The notes beneath the pieces are model-generated. The model was not told the origin of the DNA, made no database searches, and saw only the letters and a program-made list of their open reading frames with translations. Source: Treponema sp. (GTDB lineage Bacteria > Spirochaetota > Spirochaetia > Treponematales > Breznakiellaceae). Taken from it: a DNA stretch of 19,794 nucleotides. A program made the position numbers and the translations under genes. This document shows positions 1 to 7,764 of this stretch, piece by piece (within the stretch, counting starts at the first letter, position 1; every line of letters begins with the position of its first letter). The stretch spans positions 1-19,794 of the forward strand of contig JAISWN010000060.1 of the NCBI GenBank assembly GCA_031271075.1, written 5' to 3'.

Positions 1-3000
1 AATTCCACCCGCGCCTGGCCCGCCCGTTCCCGCAGGGAAACCACCGCTATCTCCCGGCAGATGATCCGTATCTCCGCCAGGGCCAGGAGGGACGCGGCCT
101 CGTCGGGCGGCGGGCCGAAGCGGTCGATCATCTCGGCGTGGACCCGGTCAAGCTCGTCCTTCTCCCGCACGGAGGCTATCTTTTTGTACATCTCCATCTT
201 TTCCTGGGCCGAATCAATATAGGTATCAGGGATAAAACCCGAATACTCAAGTTCCAGCAAAGTTTCCGCCTCCCCCTGGTAGTGTTCGTCCTCAAGGCGG
301 CGTATCGCCTCGTCCAGGAGCCTGATGTAGAGATCGAAACCCACGGAGTAGATGTCCCCCGACTGCTCCCGGCCCAGCAGGTTCCCTGCCCCCCGGATCT
401 CCATATCCTTCATGGCGATCTTGAATCCCGATCCCAGTTCGGTAAAGTCGGAGATAACCTGGAGCCGTTTCATGGACACCTCGGTCAGGGCCTTGTCCCT
501 GGGGTAGAAAAGGTAGGCATAAGCCACCCGGTCGGAACGGCCCACCCGGCCCCGGAGCTGGTAGAGCTGGGAGACTCCGTACATATCCGCCCGGTCGATA
601 ATGATGGTGTTTACATTGGGGATGTCTATGCCGTTTTCGATGATCGTGGTGGAGACCAGCACATGGAAGCCCCCGTGGACAAAACGGTGCATCACGTCCT
701 CCAGATCCCTGGCGTCCATCTGTCCGTGGGCGGTCTCCACCAGCATCTCCGGTACCAGCCGCTCGATTTGAATACGGGTATCGTTCAGGCTCTCTATCCG
801 GTTATGGAGAAAGAAGATCTGTCCCCCCCGTTCCACTTCCCGGCGGATCGCCTGGGCGACCCGTTCCTCGTTCCATTCGTCGATAAGCGTCTCGATGGGG
901 CGCCTGTTCTGGGGCGGCGTGGCAAGAAGGCTCATGTCCCGGATTTTAAGCAGGCTCATGTGGAGGGTCCGGGGGATGGGGGTGGCGGAGAGGGTAAGGC
1001 AATCCACGCTGGTCTTGAATTCCTTGAGCCGCTCCTTGTCCTTCACCCCGAATCGCTGTTCCTCGTCCACCACCATAAGCCCCAGGTTCTTGAAGCCTAC
1101 GTCTTTCTGGATGATCCGGTGAGTGCCTACCAGAATATCTATCCTCCCGTTTTTTACCTGCTCCAGGATTTCCCGGACTTTTTTCCGCTCAACAAAACGG
1201 GAAAGCATGGCAAGCTGCACGGGAAAACGGGAAAAGCGTTCCTGAAAATTTTCGTAATGCTGCTCCGCCAGTATCGTTGTGGGGGCGAGGAAGGCCACCT
1301 GCTTCCCCCCCATCACGGCCTTGAAGCAGGCCCGCACCGCCACCTCGGTCTTGCCGAAACCCACGTCCCCGCAGACCAGCCGGTCCATGGGGTGGGGGCT
1401 TTCCATGTCCGCCTTGATTTCCTCCACACAGCGGAGCTGATCCTCCGTCTCGTCAAAGGGAAAGGCGGCCTCGAACATGGTCTGCCACTCCGTGTCCGCC
1501 GGAAAGGCGAAACCCGGCGCGGCTTTGCGTTTTGAATAGAGGGCCACCAGCTTTTCCGCGATGTCCTCCACCGAGTTCTTTACCCGGTTTTTGCGGGCCT
1601 CCCAGCTTTTGGATCCCAGTTTATCGAGCCGCGGGGGAGACCCCTCGTTCCCGATGTAACGCTGCACCAGGTTCACCTGCTCAATGGGAACAAAGACCGT
1701 TTCCTCCCCCAAGTACTCAAGCTTGATGTAATCCCGCTCGTGCCCCAGGGCCTTTATCCGGTCGATGCCTTTAAAGAGCCCGATGCCGTAGTTCAGGTGA
1801 ACCACAAAATCACCGGGGTTAAGCTCAACAAAACTGTCGATAGCGGCGCTGCGCGTGGTTCTGACCGACTGGGGAACCCGTTTTCTGCGGCCGAAGATCT
1901 CGTTTTCCTGCACCAGCATGAAGCGGATATCCGGCAGGGCGAATCCCGCCGAGAAGGGCGCCGCCTGCACCGCCAGGGCGGGAGAGGCAATATCCCCCAA
2001 GAGGCCCCTTATCCGCTCCGCCTGGATGTCCGACTCGGCGGCCACGCTTATCTTCCAGCCGTCCTTGAGGAGGGCCCCGAATTCTTCTTTCAGGTAGTTG
2101 AGGTTCCCAAAAAAACTGCGGGGAGGATCGCAGGGAATCTCCACCCGGCGGGCCCCCGCCTCCCCCTCGTTCTTAATCGCCATAAACGAGACCCGCCGTT
2201 TTACCCTGCCGGCAAGATCGGCAAATTTGAGGAGTATCCGGGAAGGATCGGGGACGCGCCCCCCGGTTTCCCGCCTGGCGCGGCGGTAGAGGTTCTCATA
2301 CTCCCGCTCCCGTGCTTCCTGGGCCTTTTCCAGCCGCTCCCGGTCAATGAAAAAGACCGTCCCCCCGCTCCCCAGGTAATCGGGCAGCGCAGTGGAAAGG
2401 CCGGGGGCAAAGGCCAGGGGGTAGAGCAGTTCCTCCCCGGGGACGGATCGCCTTTCCATGAGTTCTTCCAGAATTCCCCGGCCCCCATCGGCAAATTCCT
2501 CCAGGCCCGCCAGATTCTCCCCCAGGGCTTCGATGCGATCATCGGTCCAGATAACTTCCCGCAGAGGCCGGATCAGGAGCCTTCCGGGTTTTCGGGCATT
2601 CACCCCGCCGCTGCTCTGCCCGATACTACTCCCGATACTACTCTGATCGATGGGATCAAAGAGCCGTATCGAGTCCACCGTATCGAAGTCCAGGAGAAGG
2701 CGGTAAGCCATGTCGTCCCCGCCCATGAGGATGTCCAGCACTTCCCCCCGGAGGACAAACTCTCCCTGAAGCTGAACCCTGGGTACCCGGGTATAGCCGT
2801 AAGAGACAAGGGTTTCCGCCAGGGCGGCGGTATCCACCCGGTCGCCAGGGGCAAGGGGGAGGAGGAGGCTCCGCAGATAATCCGGGGGAGGCAGGGGGGT
2901 AAGGAAGGCCCGCTCGGGAACGATGAGGCAAAGACCCGCCGGGGCCGTGCCGGAGGCCAGGGCGGCAAGGGCCTTGGTCCGCTCCCCAAAGACCTTCGAC

Positions 3001-3314
3001 ACCGGGGGCATATCCCGGTAGGGCATGATCCCCCACCAGGGAAAGATCCCGGCGGGCAGCCCGGAACTCCGCAGATCCAGGGCAAGTTCGGCGGCCTCGC
3101 TTTCGGTAGGAACCACGGCGATAAAAGGGCCCGCTTCCGCGCCGGCCGCCTGAATATCCCGGCAAAGGCCGCTCAGAAGGATGCCCTGGAAGGCGCCTTC
3201 GGGCCCCTCTATCTCCAGGGGGAATTTCCCTTCCTCCCAGGCCGAAAAACAGGCGGAAACCGCCTTGGAGGAGGACAAACTGTTCAGAAACGGAGGAAAG
3301 GATAAGGTATTCAT
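1..3314 (-). CDS. mfd: Transcription-repair coupling factor Mfd, C-terminus cut by window edge
   Basis: Mfd is an ATP-driven DNA translocase that removes RNA polymerase stalled at lesions and recruits UvrA. The minus-strand frame opens with ATG at 3314 and stays open to base 1, giving 1104 residues; relatives are about 1150, so roughly 50-70 C-terminal residues lie outside. Visible in order are a UvrB-like N-terminal half, the RNA-polymerase-interacting segment (GDFVVHLNYGIGLFKGI), the Walker A motif GDVGFGKTEVA with Lys655, the DEEQ box at 750-753, the helicase motif III-like LSATPIPRT, the translocation-region motif RGRVGRS, and the beginning of the TRCF C-terminal domain. Residues 225-232 are a doubled Ser-Ser-Ile-Gly, encoded by a perfect 12-bp tandem repeat. 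The gene is divergent from the exported-protein gene at 3375. The family assignment is very secure; nothing suggests a frameshift. Confidence 0.96.
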   Translation of the reverse strand, partial: MNTLSFPPFLNSLSSSKAVSACFSAWEEGKFPLEIEGPEGAFQGILLSGLCRDIQAAGAEAGPFIAVVPTESEAAELALDLRSSGLPAGIFPWWGIMPYRDMPPVSKVFGERTKALAALASGTAPAGLCLIVPERAFLTPLPPPDYLRSLLLPLAPGDRVDTAALAETLVSYGYTRVPRVQLQGEFVLRGEVLDILMGGDDMAYRLLLDFDTVDSIRLFDPIDQSSIGSSIGQSSGGVNARKPGRLLIRPLREVIWTDDRIEALGENLAGLEEFADGGRGILEELMERRSVPGEELLYPLAFAPGLSTALPDYLGSGGTVFFIDRERLEKAQEAREREYENLYRRARRETGGRVPDPSRILLKFADLAGRVKRRVSFMAIKNEGEAGARRVEIPCDPPRSFFGNLNYLKEEFGALLKDGWKISVAAESDIQAERIRGLLGDIASPALAVQAAPFSAGFALPDIRFMLVQENEIFGRRKRVPQSVRTTRSAAIDSFVELNPGDFVVHLNYGIGLFKGIDRIKALGHERDYIKLEYLGEETVFVPIEQVNLVQRYIGNEGSPPRLDKLGSKSWEARKNRVKNSVEDIAEKLVALYSKRKAAPGFAFPADTEWQTMFEAAFPFDETEDQLRCVEEIKADMESPHPMDRLVCGDVGFGKTEVAVRACFKAVMGGKQVAFLAPTTILAEQHYENFQERFSRFPVQLAMLSRFVERKKVREILEQVKNGRIDILVGTHRIIQKDVGFKNLGLMVVDEEQRFGVKDKERLKEFKTSVDCLTLSATPIPRTLHMSLLKIRDMSLLATPPQNRRPIETLIDEWNEERVAQAIRREVERGGQIFFLHNRIESLNDTRIQIERLVPEMLVETAHGQMDARDLEDVMHRFVHGGFHVLVSTTIIENGIDIPNVNTIIIDRADMYGVSQLYQLRGRVGRSDRVAYAYLFYPRDKALTEVSMKRLQVISDFTELGSGFKIAMKDMEIRGAGNLLGREQSGDIYSVGFDLYIRLLDEAIRRLEDEHYQGEAETLLELEYSGFIPDTYIDSAQEKMEMYKKIASVREKDELDRVHAEMIDRFGPPPDEAASLLALAEIRIICREIAVVSLRERAGQARVE
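2619..2642. repeat. 12-bp tandem repeat inside mfd
   Basis: Two perfect back-to-back copies of CCCGATACTACT lie at 2619-2630 and 2631-2642. On the coding (minus) strand they encode Ser-Ser-Ile-Gly twice, residues 225-232 of Mfd. The unit is a multiple of three, so copy-number change would keep the reading frame. This is probably a slippage product in a loop or linker. Confidence 0.85.
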
Positions 3315-3337
3315 AAACGGCTGCCGATGACTATAAT
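3310..3337 (+). promoter_or_regulatory. Candidate promoter for the 3375 gene pair
   Basis: A TTCATA box at 3310-3315 (4 of 6 to the consensus -35) is followed by a 16-bp spacer and a perfect TATAAT at 3332-3337, about 38 bp before the GTG start at 3375. The -35 box overlaps the mfd start codon, so transcription of the two divergent units may be mutually constrained. I did not find a convincing leftward promoter for mfd in the same 60-bp gap. Confidence 0.45.
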
Positions 3338-3374
3338 ATAGGACCAGGTTTAAAATAATCTATGGAGTTTCGCG

Positions 3375-4346
3375 GTGAAACATAAACCAGCGGCTTTGGC
3401 GCTTGCCCTTTCCCTGTTATTTCTTGCCTCCGGCTTCCTCCCCGCCGCGGAGGGAGATGTTGCCTTTAGTATCCGGTATTTTGACAAGCGAATCTACCAC
3501 GTCCCGGGGGTCGAGAGGGAACCTATCTATGTCCAGGCTACCGTTACCAACAACAGCCCCTCCGCTTTTCGCTTCAAACTGGCGGATGACCGGGCCTTTT
3601 CCATCGAATTTGATGTACGCACCATGACAAACCGGGCCGTGGAGCCCGCGGATACCCTGGTACGGAAGCGGAGCGGCAGCGCCCGCGTTTTCTTCCGGGA
3701 GATTTCCGTGGAAAGCGGCGAATCTTTCTCCTTTGTGGAGGATCTGCGGGACTACACAAAGCTGGGAGAGAGCGGATCCTTCGTCGTCCTGGCCCGTATC
3801 TATCCGGAACTTCTCCCCGGTTCCGGGGGGATCCCGCTTGAATCGAACCGGCTCGCCCTGAATATCCGCCCCGCCCCCATTCCCGGCCCCGAAGGGATCC
3901 CCCTGGCCATGGATATTGACACCGGCGAAGTCCTCAGCAGGGAACGGCTGGCCCCGGACGAGGTGGTGGACTACCTGATCAGCGCCCGGCAGAAGAGCCA
4001 GTGGGAAAAGTTCTTCCTCTACCTGGATCTGGAGGCCATCATCTCCCGGGACCCGGCAAGAAAACGCCGCTGGGCTGCGGAGAGCGAGGAAGGCCGCCAC
4101 CGGATGCTCAGCCGTTACCGGGAAGATCTGCGGCAGGAACTCGTTGACGGGGATATTACCCTTATCCCCTTTGAATACGAGATCGAGCGCACCAACTACG
4201 ACGCCCTGGAGGGCACGGTGACGGTACTTGAAAAATTCAGAACAGGTAATTATACCGAATTGAAACGGTATACCTACTACCTGCAGCGCAGGGACAGGGT
4301 GTGGATCGTTGTAGATTACGTGGTAACAAATTTGGGGACTGAATGA
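3375..4346 (+). CDS. Exported protein of unknown function, possible BsuPI-like domain
   Basis: A 323-residue protein with an N-terminal signal sequence: basic start, hydrophobic core at about residues 7-22, probable cleavage near residues 24-25. No lipobox cysteine is seen, so a periplasmic location is likely. Residues of about 28-165 look like an all-beta domain, and the run around SVESGESFSFVEDL followed by a G-x-F-V-V-L-A strand resembles BsuPI-type (intracellular proteinase inhibitor) or Ig-like domains; this is a weak resemblance by eye. The C-terminal 110 residues are charged and end in alternating beta strands (YTYYLQRRDRVWIVVDYVV), reminiscent of NTF2-like folds. GTG was chosen as start because GGAG at 3364-3367 lies 7 bp upstream. 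Its stop overlaps the next start (ATGA), so the two are translationally coupled. Function unknown. Confidence 0.8.
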   Translation: MKHKPAALALALSLLFLASGFLPAAEGDVAFSIRYFDKRIYHVPGVEREPIYVQATVTNNSPSAFRFKLADDRAFSIEFDVRTMTNRAVEPADTLVRKRSGSARVFFREISVESGESFSFVEDLRDYTKLGESGSFVVLARIYPELLPGSGGIPLESNRLALNIRPAPIPGPEGIPLAMDIDTGEVLSRERLAPDEVVDYLISARQKSQWEKFFLYLDLEAIISRDPARKRRWAAESEEGRHRMLSRYREDLRQELVDGDITLIPFEYEIERTNYDALEGTVTVLEKFRTGNYTELKRYTYYLQRRDRVWIVVDYVVTNLGTE

Positions 4347-5104
4347 AGCTGCTCCTGGTCATGGGCTCGAATGATACTTACGATCTCATCTCGCTGTATA
4401 TTAAACCGCTGGGCTTTGAGCTTGTCCGCTACCGGCATGTGATCAAGGCCATGGACAATGTGGACGAGGTGGACCCGGCGGGGATCATCATCAGCGCCAA
4501 CGACTTTCCCCGGCACTGGAAGGCGGTGGTTCAGTTTGTCCGGGCCGAGCGGTCCAAGGAGAACTGCCCCATCATCGTCCTTAAAGGGCAGGATTTTTCC
4601 CTGGAGGAGAGCAGTCAGGCTTTTTTCATCGGGGTCAGCGGCCTGGTGGACGAAAGCCTGGGCGATACGGATCTGGAACGCCTCCAGACCATTATCTCCC
4701 GTTATATCCCGGTAGAAGACCGGCGCAAGGCCCAGCGTTTCTTTGTGGAAGACCGAAAAAATTTTAGGTTCCTCGTTTCAAACCCCCTGGACAAGACCCT
4801 TATTCCCGGCGATATAAAAACCATCTCCTTTACCGGCTTTTCCTTCCTGCCGGTTTATTCCACCCTGATAAAGGATATTACCCTGTTTACGGAGCTTTCC
4901 GAGTGCAGCCTCCGGGTAGGGGATCGTATCCTTTCCCCGGTCTGCCGTCTGGTTCGTGCCGGGCGCATTATCGCCCTGGAATTCGTAAGCTTCCCCCCGG
5001 GCGAACAGGAAACGCTGAAAAAATACCTTGAAGAATTCCCCGTAACAAGACTCCGGGAAAAACGGCGGCAGATACAGGAAGCCGTGGAACAAGCTGAACA
5101 ATGA
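4343..5104 (+). CDS. Pseudo-receiver plus degenerate PilZ-like domain protein
   Basis: A 253-residue cytoplasmic protein without signal or membrane segments. Residues 1-122 have the alternating beta/alpha rhythm of a CheY-like receiver: MKLLLVMG at strand 1, GIIISANDFP where strand 3 and the phospho-acceptor Asp should be (Ser instead of Asp), and PIIVLKG at strand 5. It therefore probably cannot be phosphorylated in the usual way. Residues 123-235 resemble a PilZ c-di-GMP-binding domain: an R-x-x-x-R motif at Arg128-Arg132 and a second motif T-I-S-F-T-G at 160-165, which keeps Ser162 and Gly165 of the usual D/N-x-S-x-x-G but has Thr first. The C-terminus is a charged helix. It is coupled to the upstream exported-protein gene by a 4-bp overlap. 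C-di-GMP binding is inferred and uncertain. Confidence 0.75.
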   Translation: MKLLLVMGSNDTYDLISLYIKPLGFELVRYRHVIKAMDNVDEVDPAGIIISANDFPRHWKAVVQFVRAERSKENCPIIVLKGQDFSLEESSQAFFIGVSGLVDESLGDTDLERLQTIISRYIPVEDRRKAQRFFVEDRKNFRFLVSNPLDKTLIPGDIKTISFTGFSFLPVYSTLIKDITLFTELSECSLRVGDRILSPVCRLVRAGRIIALEFVSFPPGEQETLKKYLEEFPVTRLREKRRQIQEAVEQAEQ

Positions 5105-5123
5105 ACTCCGCGACAGGGCCTCG

Positions 5124-5786
5124 TCATTTCCCCCTTCCTGCCGGGCTCACGGCCGCCATGATTCGGCAAAAGACATTGCGTACATGCTGACGGGCAGCGT
5201 CTTCCGCCCGGTCGGCGTCCTTGGCTATTATGGCGTCCAGCGCCGCAAGGCGTTCCGGAACCGACTCATCAGGAAACAAGGGGATAATGCGGGTAATCAG
5301 TCCCATAGAATCGGTCCTGACCAGAATAGAGGCTGAAAGTTTTTCCAGCATGGGGTTTTCACAGAGGGTCCGGATAGCCGTACCGTAATCTTTGGCAAAA
5401 GCATGAAGCTGGGCGGCCCGTTCCGCGCCATCGGATATTTCCCGAATCTTAAGCAGCCGCTCCCGGAGCCGCGTAAAGGGAAGAGTATTAATGGACGGTT
5501 TGCAAAGTATTCTGGCCATCATACCGTCCACGGCCTCCCGGACTTCGTAGATATTGCAGAGCTGTCCCAGATCGGTGGTGGAAACGAAAGCCCCTAAATG
5601 GGGTTTTATGGTAACGGTCTGTTCATCCTCAAGCCGATGCAGGGCCTCCCGGATGGGAGTCCGGCTCATCCCCAGAATTTCCGATAATTCGTTTTCCGGC
5701 AAGGGATCGCCGGGAAGATACCGGCGGGTTTTTATGAGTTCCCTGATCTTTTCATAAGCCTGTTTGCTAAGTTTCTCTTCCCTCAT
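5124..5786 (-). CDS. GntR-family regulator, FCD (FadR/VanR) subfamily
   Basis: A 220-residue DNA-binding transcription factor. Residues 5-70 form the winged helix-turn-helix (LPENELSEILGMSRTPIREALHRLE spans 29-53, with the conserved S-R-T-P-I-R-E-A-L), and residues 75-212 form an all-helical FCD ligand domain with the conserved E-V-R-E-A at 81-85. FCD domains usually bind metal through D-x-x-x-H, H and H. Here the first His position is Ala137 and the second is Arg179, while His201 remains, so the metal site appears lost. The gene follows dctM in the same direction after 97 bp, so it may be the last gene of the TRAP operon or have its own promoter. It likely controls the TRAP and enolase/ABC operons; the inducer is probably an acid sugar. 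No clear Shine-Dalgarno is seen before the ATG at 5786. Confidence 0.9.
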   Translation of the reverse strand: MREEKLSKQAYEKIRELIKTRRYLPGDPLPENELSEILGMSRTPIREALHRLEDEQTVTIKPHLGAFVSTTDLGQLCNIYEVREAVDGMMARILCKPSINTLPFTRLRERLLKIREISDGAERAAQLHAFAKDYGTAIRTLCENPMLEKLSASILVRTDSMGLITRIIPLFPDESVPERLAALDAIIAKDADRAEDAARQHVRNVFCRIMAAVSPAGRGK

Positions 5787-5823
5787 GATCCGATCGCCGC
5801 CGGTTTTTCAAGAATGGTGTTCA

Positions 5824-5842
5824 GTGCCCTGCCTGCGGGCGC
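5824..5842. other. Small hairpin between dctM and the GntR gene
   Basis: GTGCCC (5824-5829) and GGGCGC (5837-5842) form a 6-bp stem with one G-T wobble around a 7-nt loop. There is no T-run after it in the transcribed (minus) direction, so it is not a classical terminator. It might tune readthrough or stability between the transporter genes and the regulator gene. Confidence 0.3.
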
Positions 5843-5883
5843 TTAATCACGGTAGTTAATCCCGCCTGAAAATCCGATTGTTT

Positions 5884-7167
5884 TTAGTACGAGATCTTTG
5901 ACGGCAGCCAAGTGGTAAGGGGTGGAAACACGCTTATCAATATCAGCACAATCACGTTGCAAATGAGATAAGGCGCCGCTCCTTTGAAAATTTCTTCAAT
6001 CGGCATCTTGTTGATCTTTGTACAGGCATTAAGGCACATTCCCACAGGCGGCGTTACGAGACCAATGGCGAGGCCGGTAATCATCATCGCGCCGAACTGA
6101 AGATCGGTGATTCCGATGTCCCGCATAACCGGAAGAAGTATGGGGGAAATAAGAAGTATCGCAGGGGAGACATCAACAAAGCAGCCAACAATGAGAATGA
6201 GAACCACAAACATGAGGCCGTAACCCCAGACCGGCAGATGCATGGCGAGGAAGAAGTTCGCAATCGTTTGGGGGACATTCGCCATCGTCAGAAGCCAGGT
6301 AAAAATTGTGGTAAAGCCAATGATAATCATGATAGAACTTGAAGAAATCAGGGTTTTTTTAAGCGCCATGATAAGGTCCTTAACCGTTAGTTCCCGGTAC
6401 ACAAAAAAACCCACCATGAGGGAGTAAGCTACCGCGATTCCCGCAGATTCACTTGCGGTACAGATTCCAAAGCTCACACAGATTATAACCACCAGGGGCA
6501 TAAGAATCGCCGGAAGCCCATAAAGCATAGTCCTAATAAAATGCCTGGAATTGAAAGGCTCTTTTTTGGGATGATAGCCATTTTTAATCGACACAATATA
6601 CATCACCACGCACTGGGTAATGCCGATGAGCAGCCCCGGAATAAGGGCGGCTATGAAGAGTTTCCCAACGGACTCCCCGGAAACCATAGCGTAAACAACC
6701 ATCGGGACGCTTGGGGGTATGATCATCCCCATGGTGGAAGATGCGACAGTTACACCGGCGCTTACCCTGGGCGGATAGCCGTTTTTCTCCATCGCGGGGA
6801 TAAGTATCGAGCCAAGGGCCGACGTATCTGCCACGGAAGAACCGGAGATGCCGCCAAAAATCATGCTTCCTATGATGTTTACTTCACCGAGGCCGCCGTT
6901 GAAGGGACGCACCAGATAGAGACTGAAATCGACAATGCGCTTCGTGATACCGCCGATATTCATCAGTTCCCCGGCAAGCATGAACAGGGGCATGGCTACC
7001 ATCAGAAAGCCGAACACCCCACCCCATACCCGCTGGGGCAGCATTTGAATGAAGCTGGGAGCAAATGTTTCAATGTATGCAAGGCTTGACGCGCCAATCG
7101 CAAACGCGATTGGCACCCCAAAAATCGCAAAGAGGAGAAGAAAGACAAGTAAAAAAACCATTGCCAT
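5884..7167 (-). CDS. dctM: TRAP transporter large permease, DctM type
   Basis: A 427-residue, very hydrophobic protein with about 12 predicted membrane spans, the usual size for DctM, the ion-coupled translocation subunit of tripartite ATP-independent periplasmic transporters. Characteristic stretches are GVPIAFAIG near the N-terminus, MPLFMLAGELM, the glycine-rich IFGGISGSSVADTSALGSILIP, IIPPSVPMVVY, and near the C-terminus LAIGLVTPPVGMCLNA. An AGGAG at 7175-7179, 7 bp upstream, supports the ATG at 7167. The gene follows dctQ after a 78-bp gap that can form a hairpin, and precedes the GntR gene. It imports the ligand delivered by the DctP encoded at 7765-8793, using a sodium or proton gradient; the substrate is presumably a carboxylate such as a sugar acid, given the neighbouring enolase-superfamily enzyme. 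Confidence 0.95.
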   Translation of the reverse strand: MAMVFLLVFLLLFAIFGVPIAFAIGASSLAYIETFAPSFIQMLPQRVWGGVFGFLMVAMPLFMLAGELMNIGGITKRIVDFSLYLVRPFNGGLGEVNIIGSMIFGGISGSSVADTSALGSILIPAMEKNGYPPRVSAGVTVASSTMGMIIPPSVPMVVYAMVSGESVGKLFIAALIPGLLIGITQCVVMYIVSIKNGYHPKKEPFNSRHFIRTMLYGLPAILMPLVVIICVSFGICTASESAGIAVAYSLMVGFFVYRELTVKDLIMALKKTLISSSSIMIIIGFTTIFTWLLTMANVPQTIANFFLAMHLPVWGYGLMFVVLILIVGCFVDVSPAILLISPILLPVMRDIGITDLQFGAMMITGLAIGLVTPPVGMCLNACTKINKMPIEEIFKGAAPYLICNVIVLILISVFPPLTTWLPSKISY

Positions 7168-7194
7168 TACGATACTCCTGGAAAATCATGAGGC

Positions 7195-7242
7195 CCTGGG
7201 TTTTTTGGCTAAGTATGCAAAAAATCCACAAAACCCCACAGG
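7195..7242 (-). other. Intercistronic hairpin between dctQ and dctM
   Basis: In the transcribed direction the arm at 7242-7226 can pair with the arm at 7208-7195: CCU/AGG, a 3-nt bulge, GGG/CCC, UUUU/AAAA, one mismatch, then UGG/CCA, around a 17-nt loop with a U-run. No U-tract follows the stem. It could set the relative expression or stability of the two permease messages. This is a fold by eye only. Confidence 0.35.
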
Positions 7243-7245
7243 TTC

Positions 7246-7737
7246 CTAGTCTTTGTTGTCCCGAATCATCTGGATATAGCTGCCGATCTTAATAAATATA
7301 CAGATGAGGCCGATGAAACAGCAGAGCGGTATGAGGCCGTACATCCAGAAGTAAGGAATCCTCATACCAAAAGAGATTTGGTGACCATATTTTCTTGTAT
7401 AATCGGCGCCATACCAGATCATTACCACAAGTACCAGGATGATCACGGCGAAATCAAAAAATTTGACGATACGGCGGAAGGGCCTTGGCAAGGCGTTCAC
7501 AATGCTGTCTATCTTCACATGGTCATTGCTGAGTATACAGATTCCAATTCCCCAGAAGGTGGTAAAAGCGAACACAAAGGAGATAAATTCTTCCATCTGC
7601 CGGAAGGAAATATTAAAACAGTAACGGGCGATTACCGCGAAAATCACGCAGGCTGTCATCAGCGCCATGGCGAAAATGCCAATAGCGGAATATATCTTAT
7701 TGAGCCTTCTTCCCGTTTTTAGAAAAAAATTGCCCAT
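7246..7737 (-). CDS. dctQ: TRAP transporter small permease, DctQ type
   Basis: A 163-residue membrane protein with four predicted spans (about residues 18-38, 50-70, 88-108 and 128-152), the typical size and topology of DctQ, which partners DctM in the inner membrane. Recognisable features are the second-span region with F-R-Q-M-E-E-F-I-S-F-V-F-A, the conserved W-G-I-G-I between spans, and the D-H-V-K-I-D segment that follows. A GGGAGG at 7745-7750, 7 bp upstream, supports the ATG at 7737. It lies 27 bp downstream of dctP and 78 bp upstream of dctM in the same direction, so all three transporter parts are encoded in one operon. Confidence 0.92.
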   Translation of the reverse strand: MGNFFLKTGRRLNKIYSAIGIFAMALMTACVIFAVIARYCFNISFRQMEEFISFVFAFTTFWGIGICILSNDHVKIDSIVNALPRPFRRIVKFFDFAVIILVLVVMIWYGADYTRKYGHQISFGMRIPYFWMYGLIPLCCFIGLICIFIKIGSYIQMIRDNKD

Positions 7738-7764
7738 CGAATAACCTCCCGCCGTAATGGGCGC

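Noticed and set aside
138..3305. Long plus-strand open frames across the left 3.3 kb
   Set aside because: They are shadows of mfd: the minus-strand frame carries all Mfd helicase motifs in one continuous frame, and the plus-strand products are Pro/Gly/His-rich with no recognisable domain.
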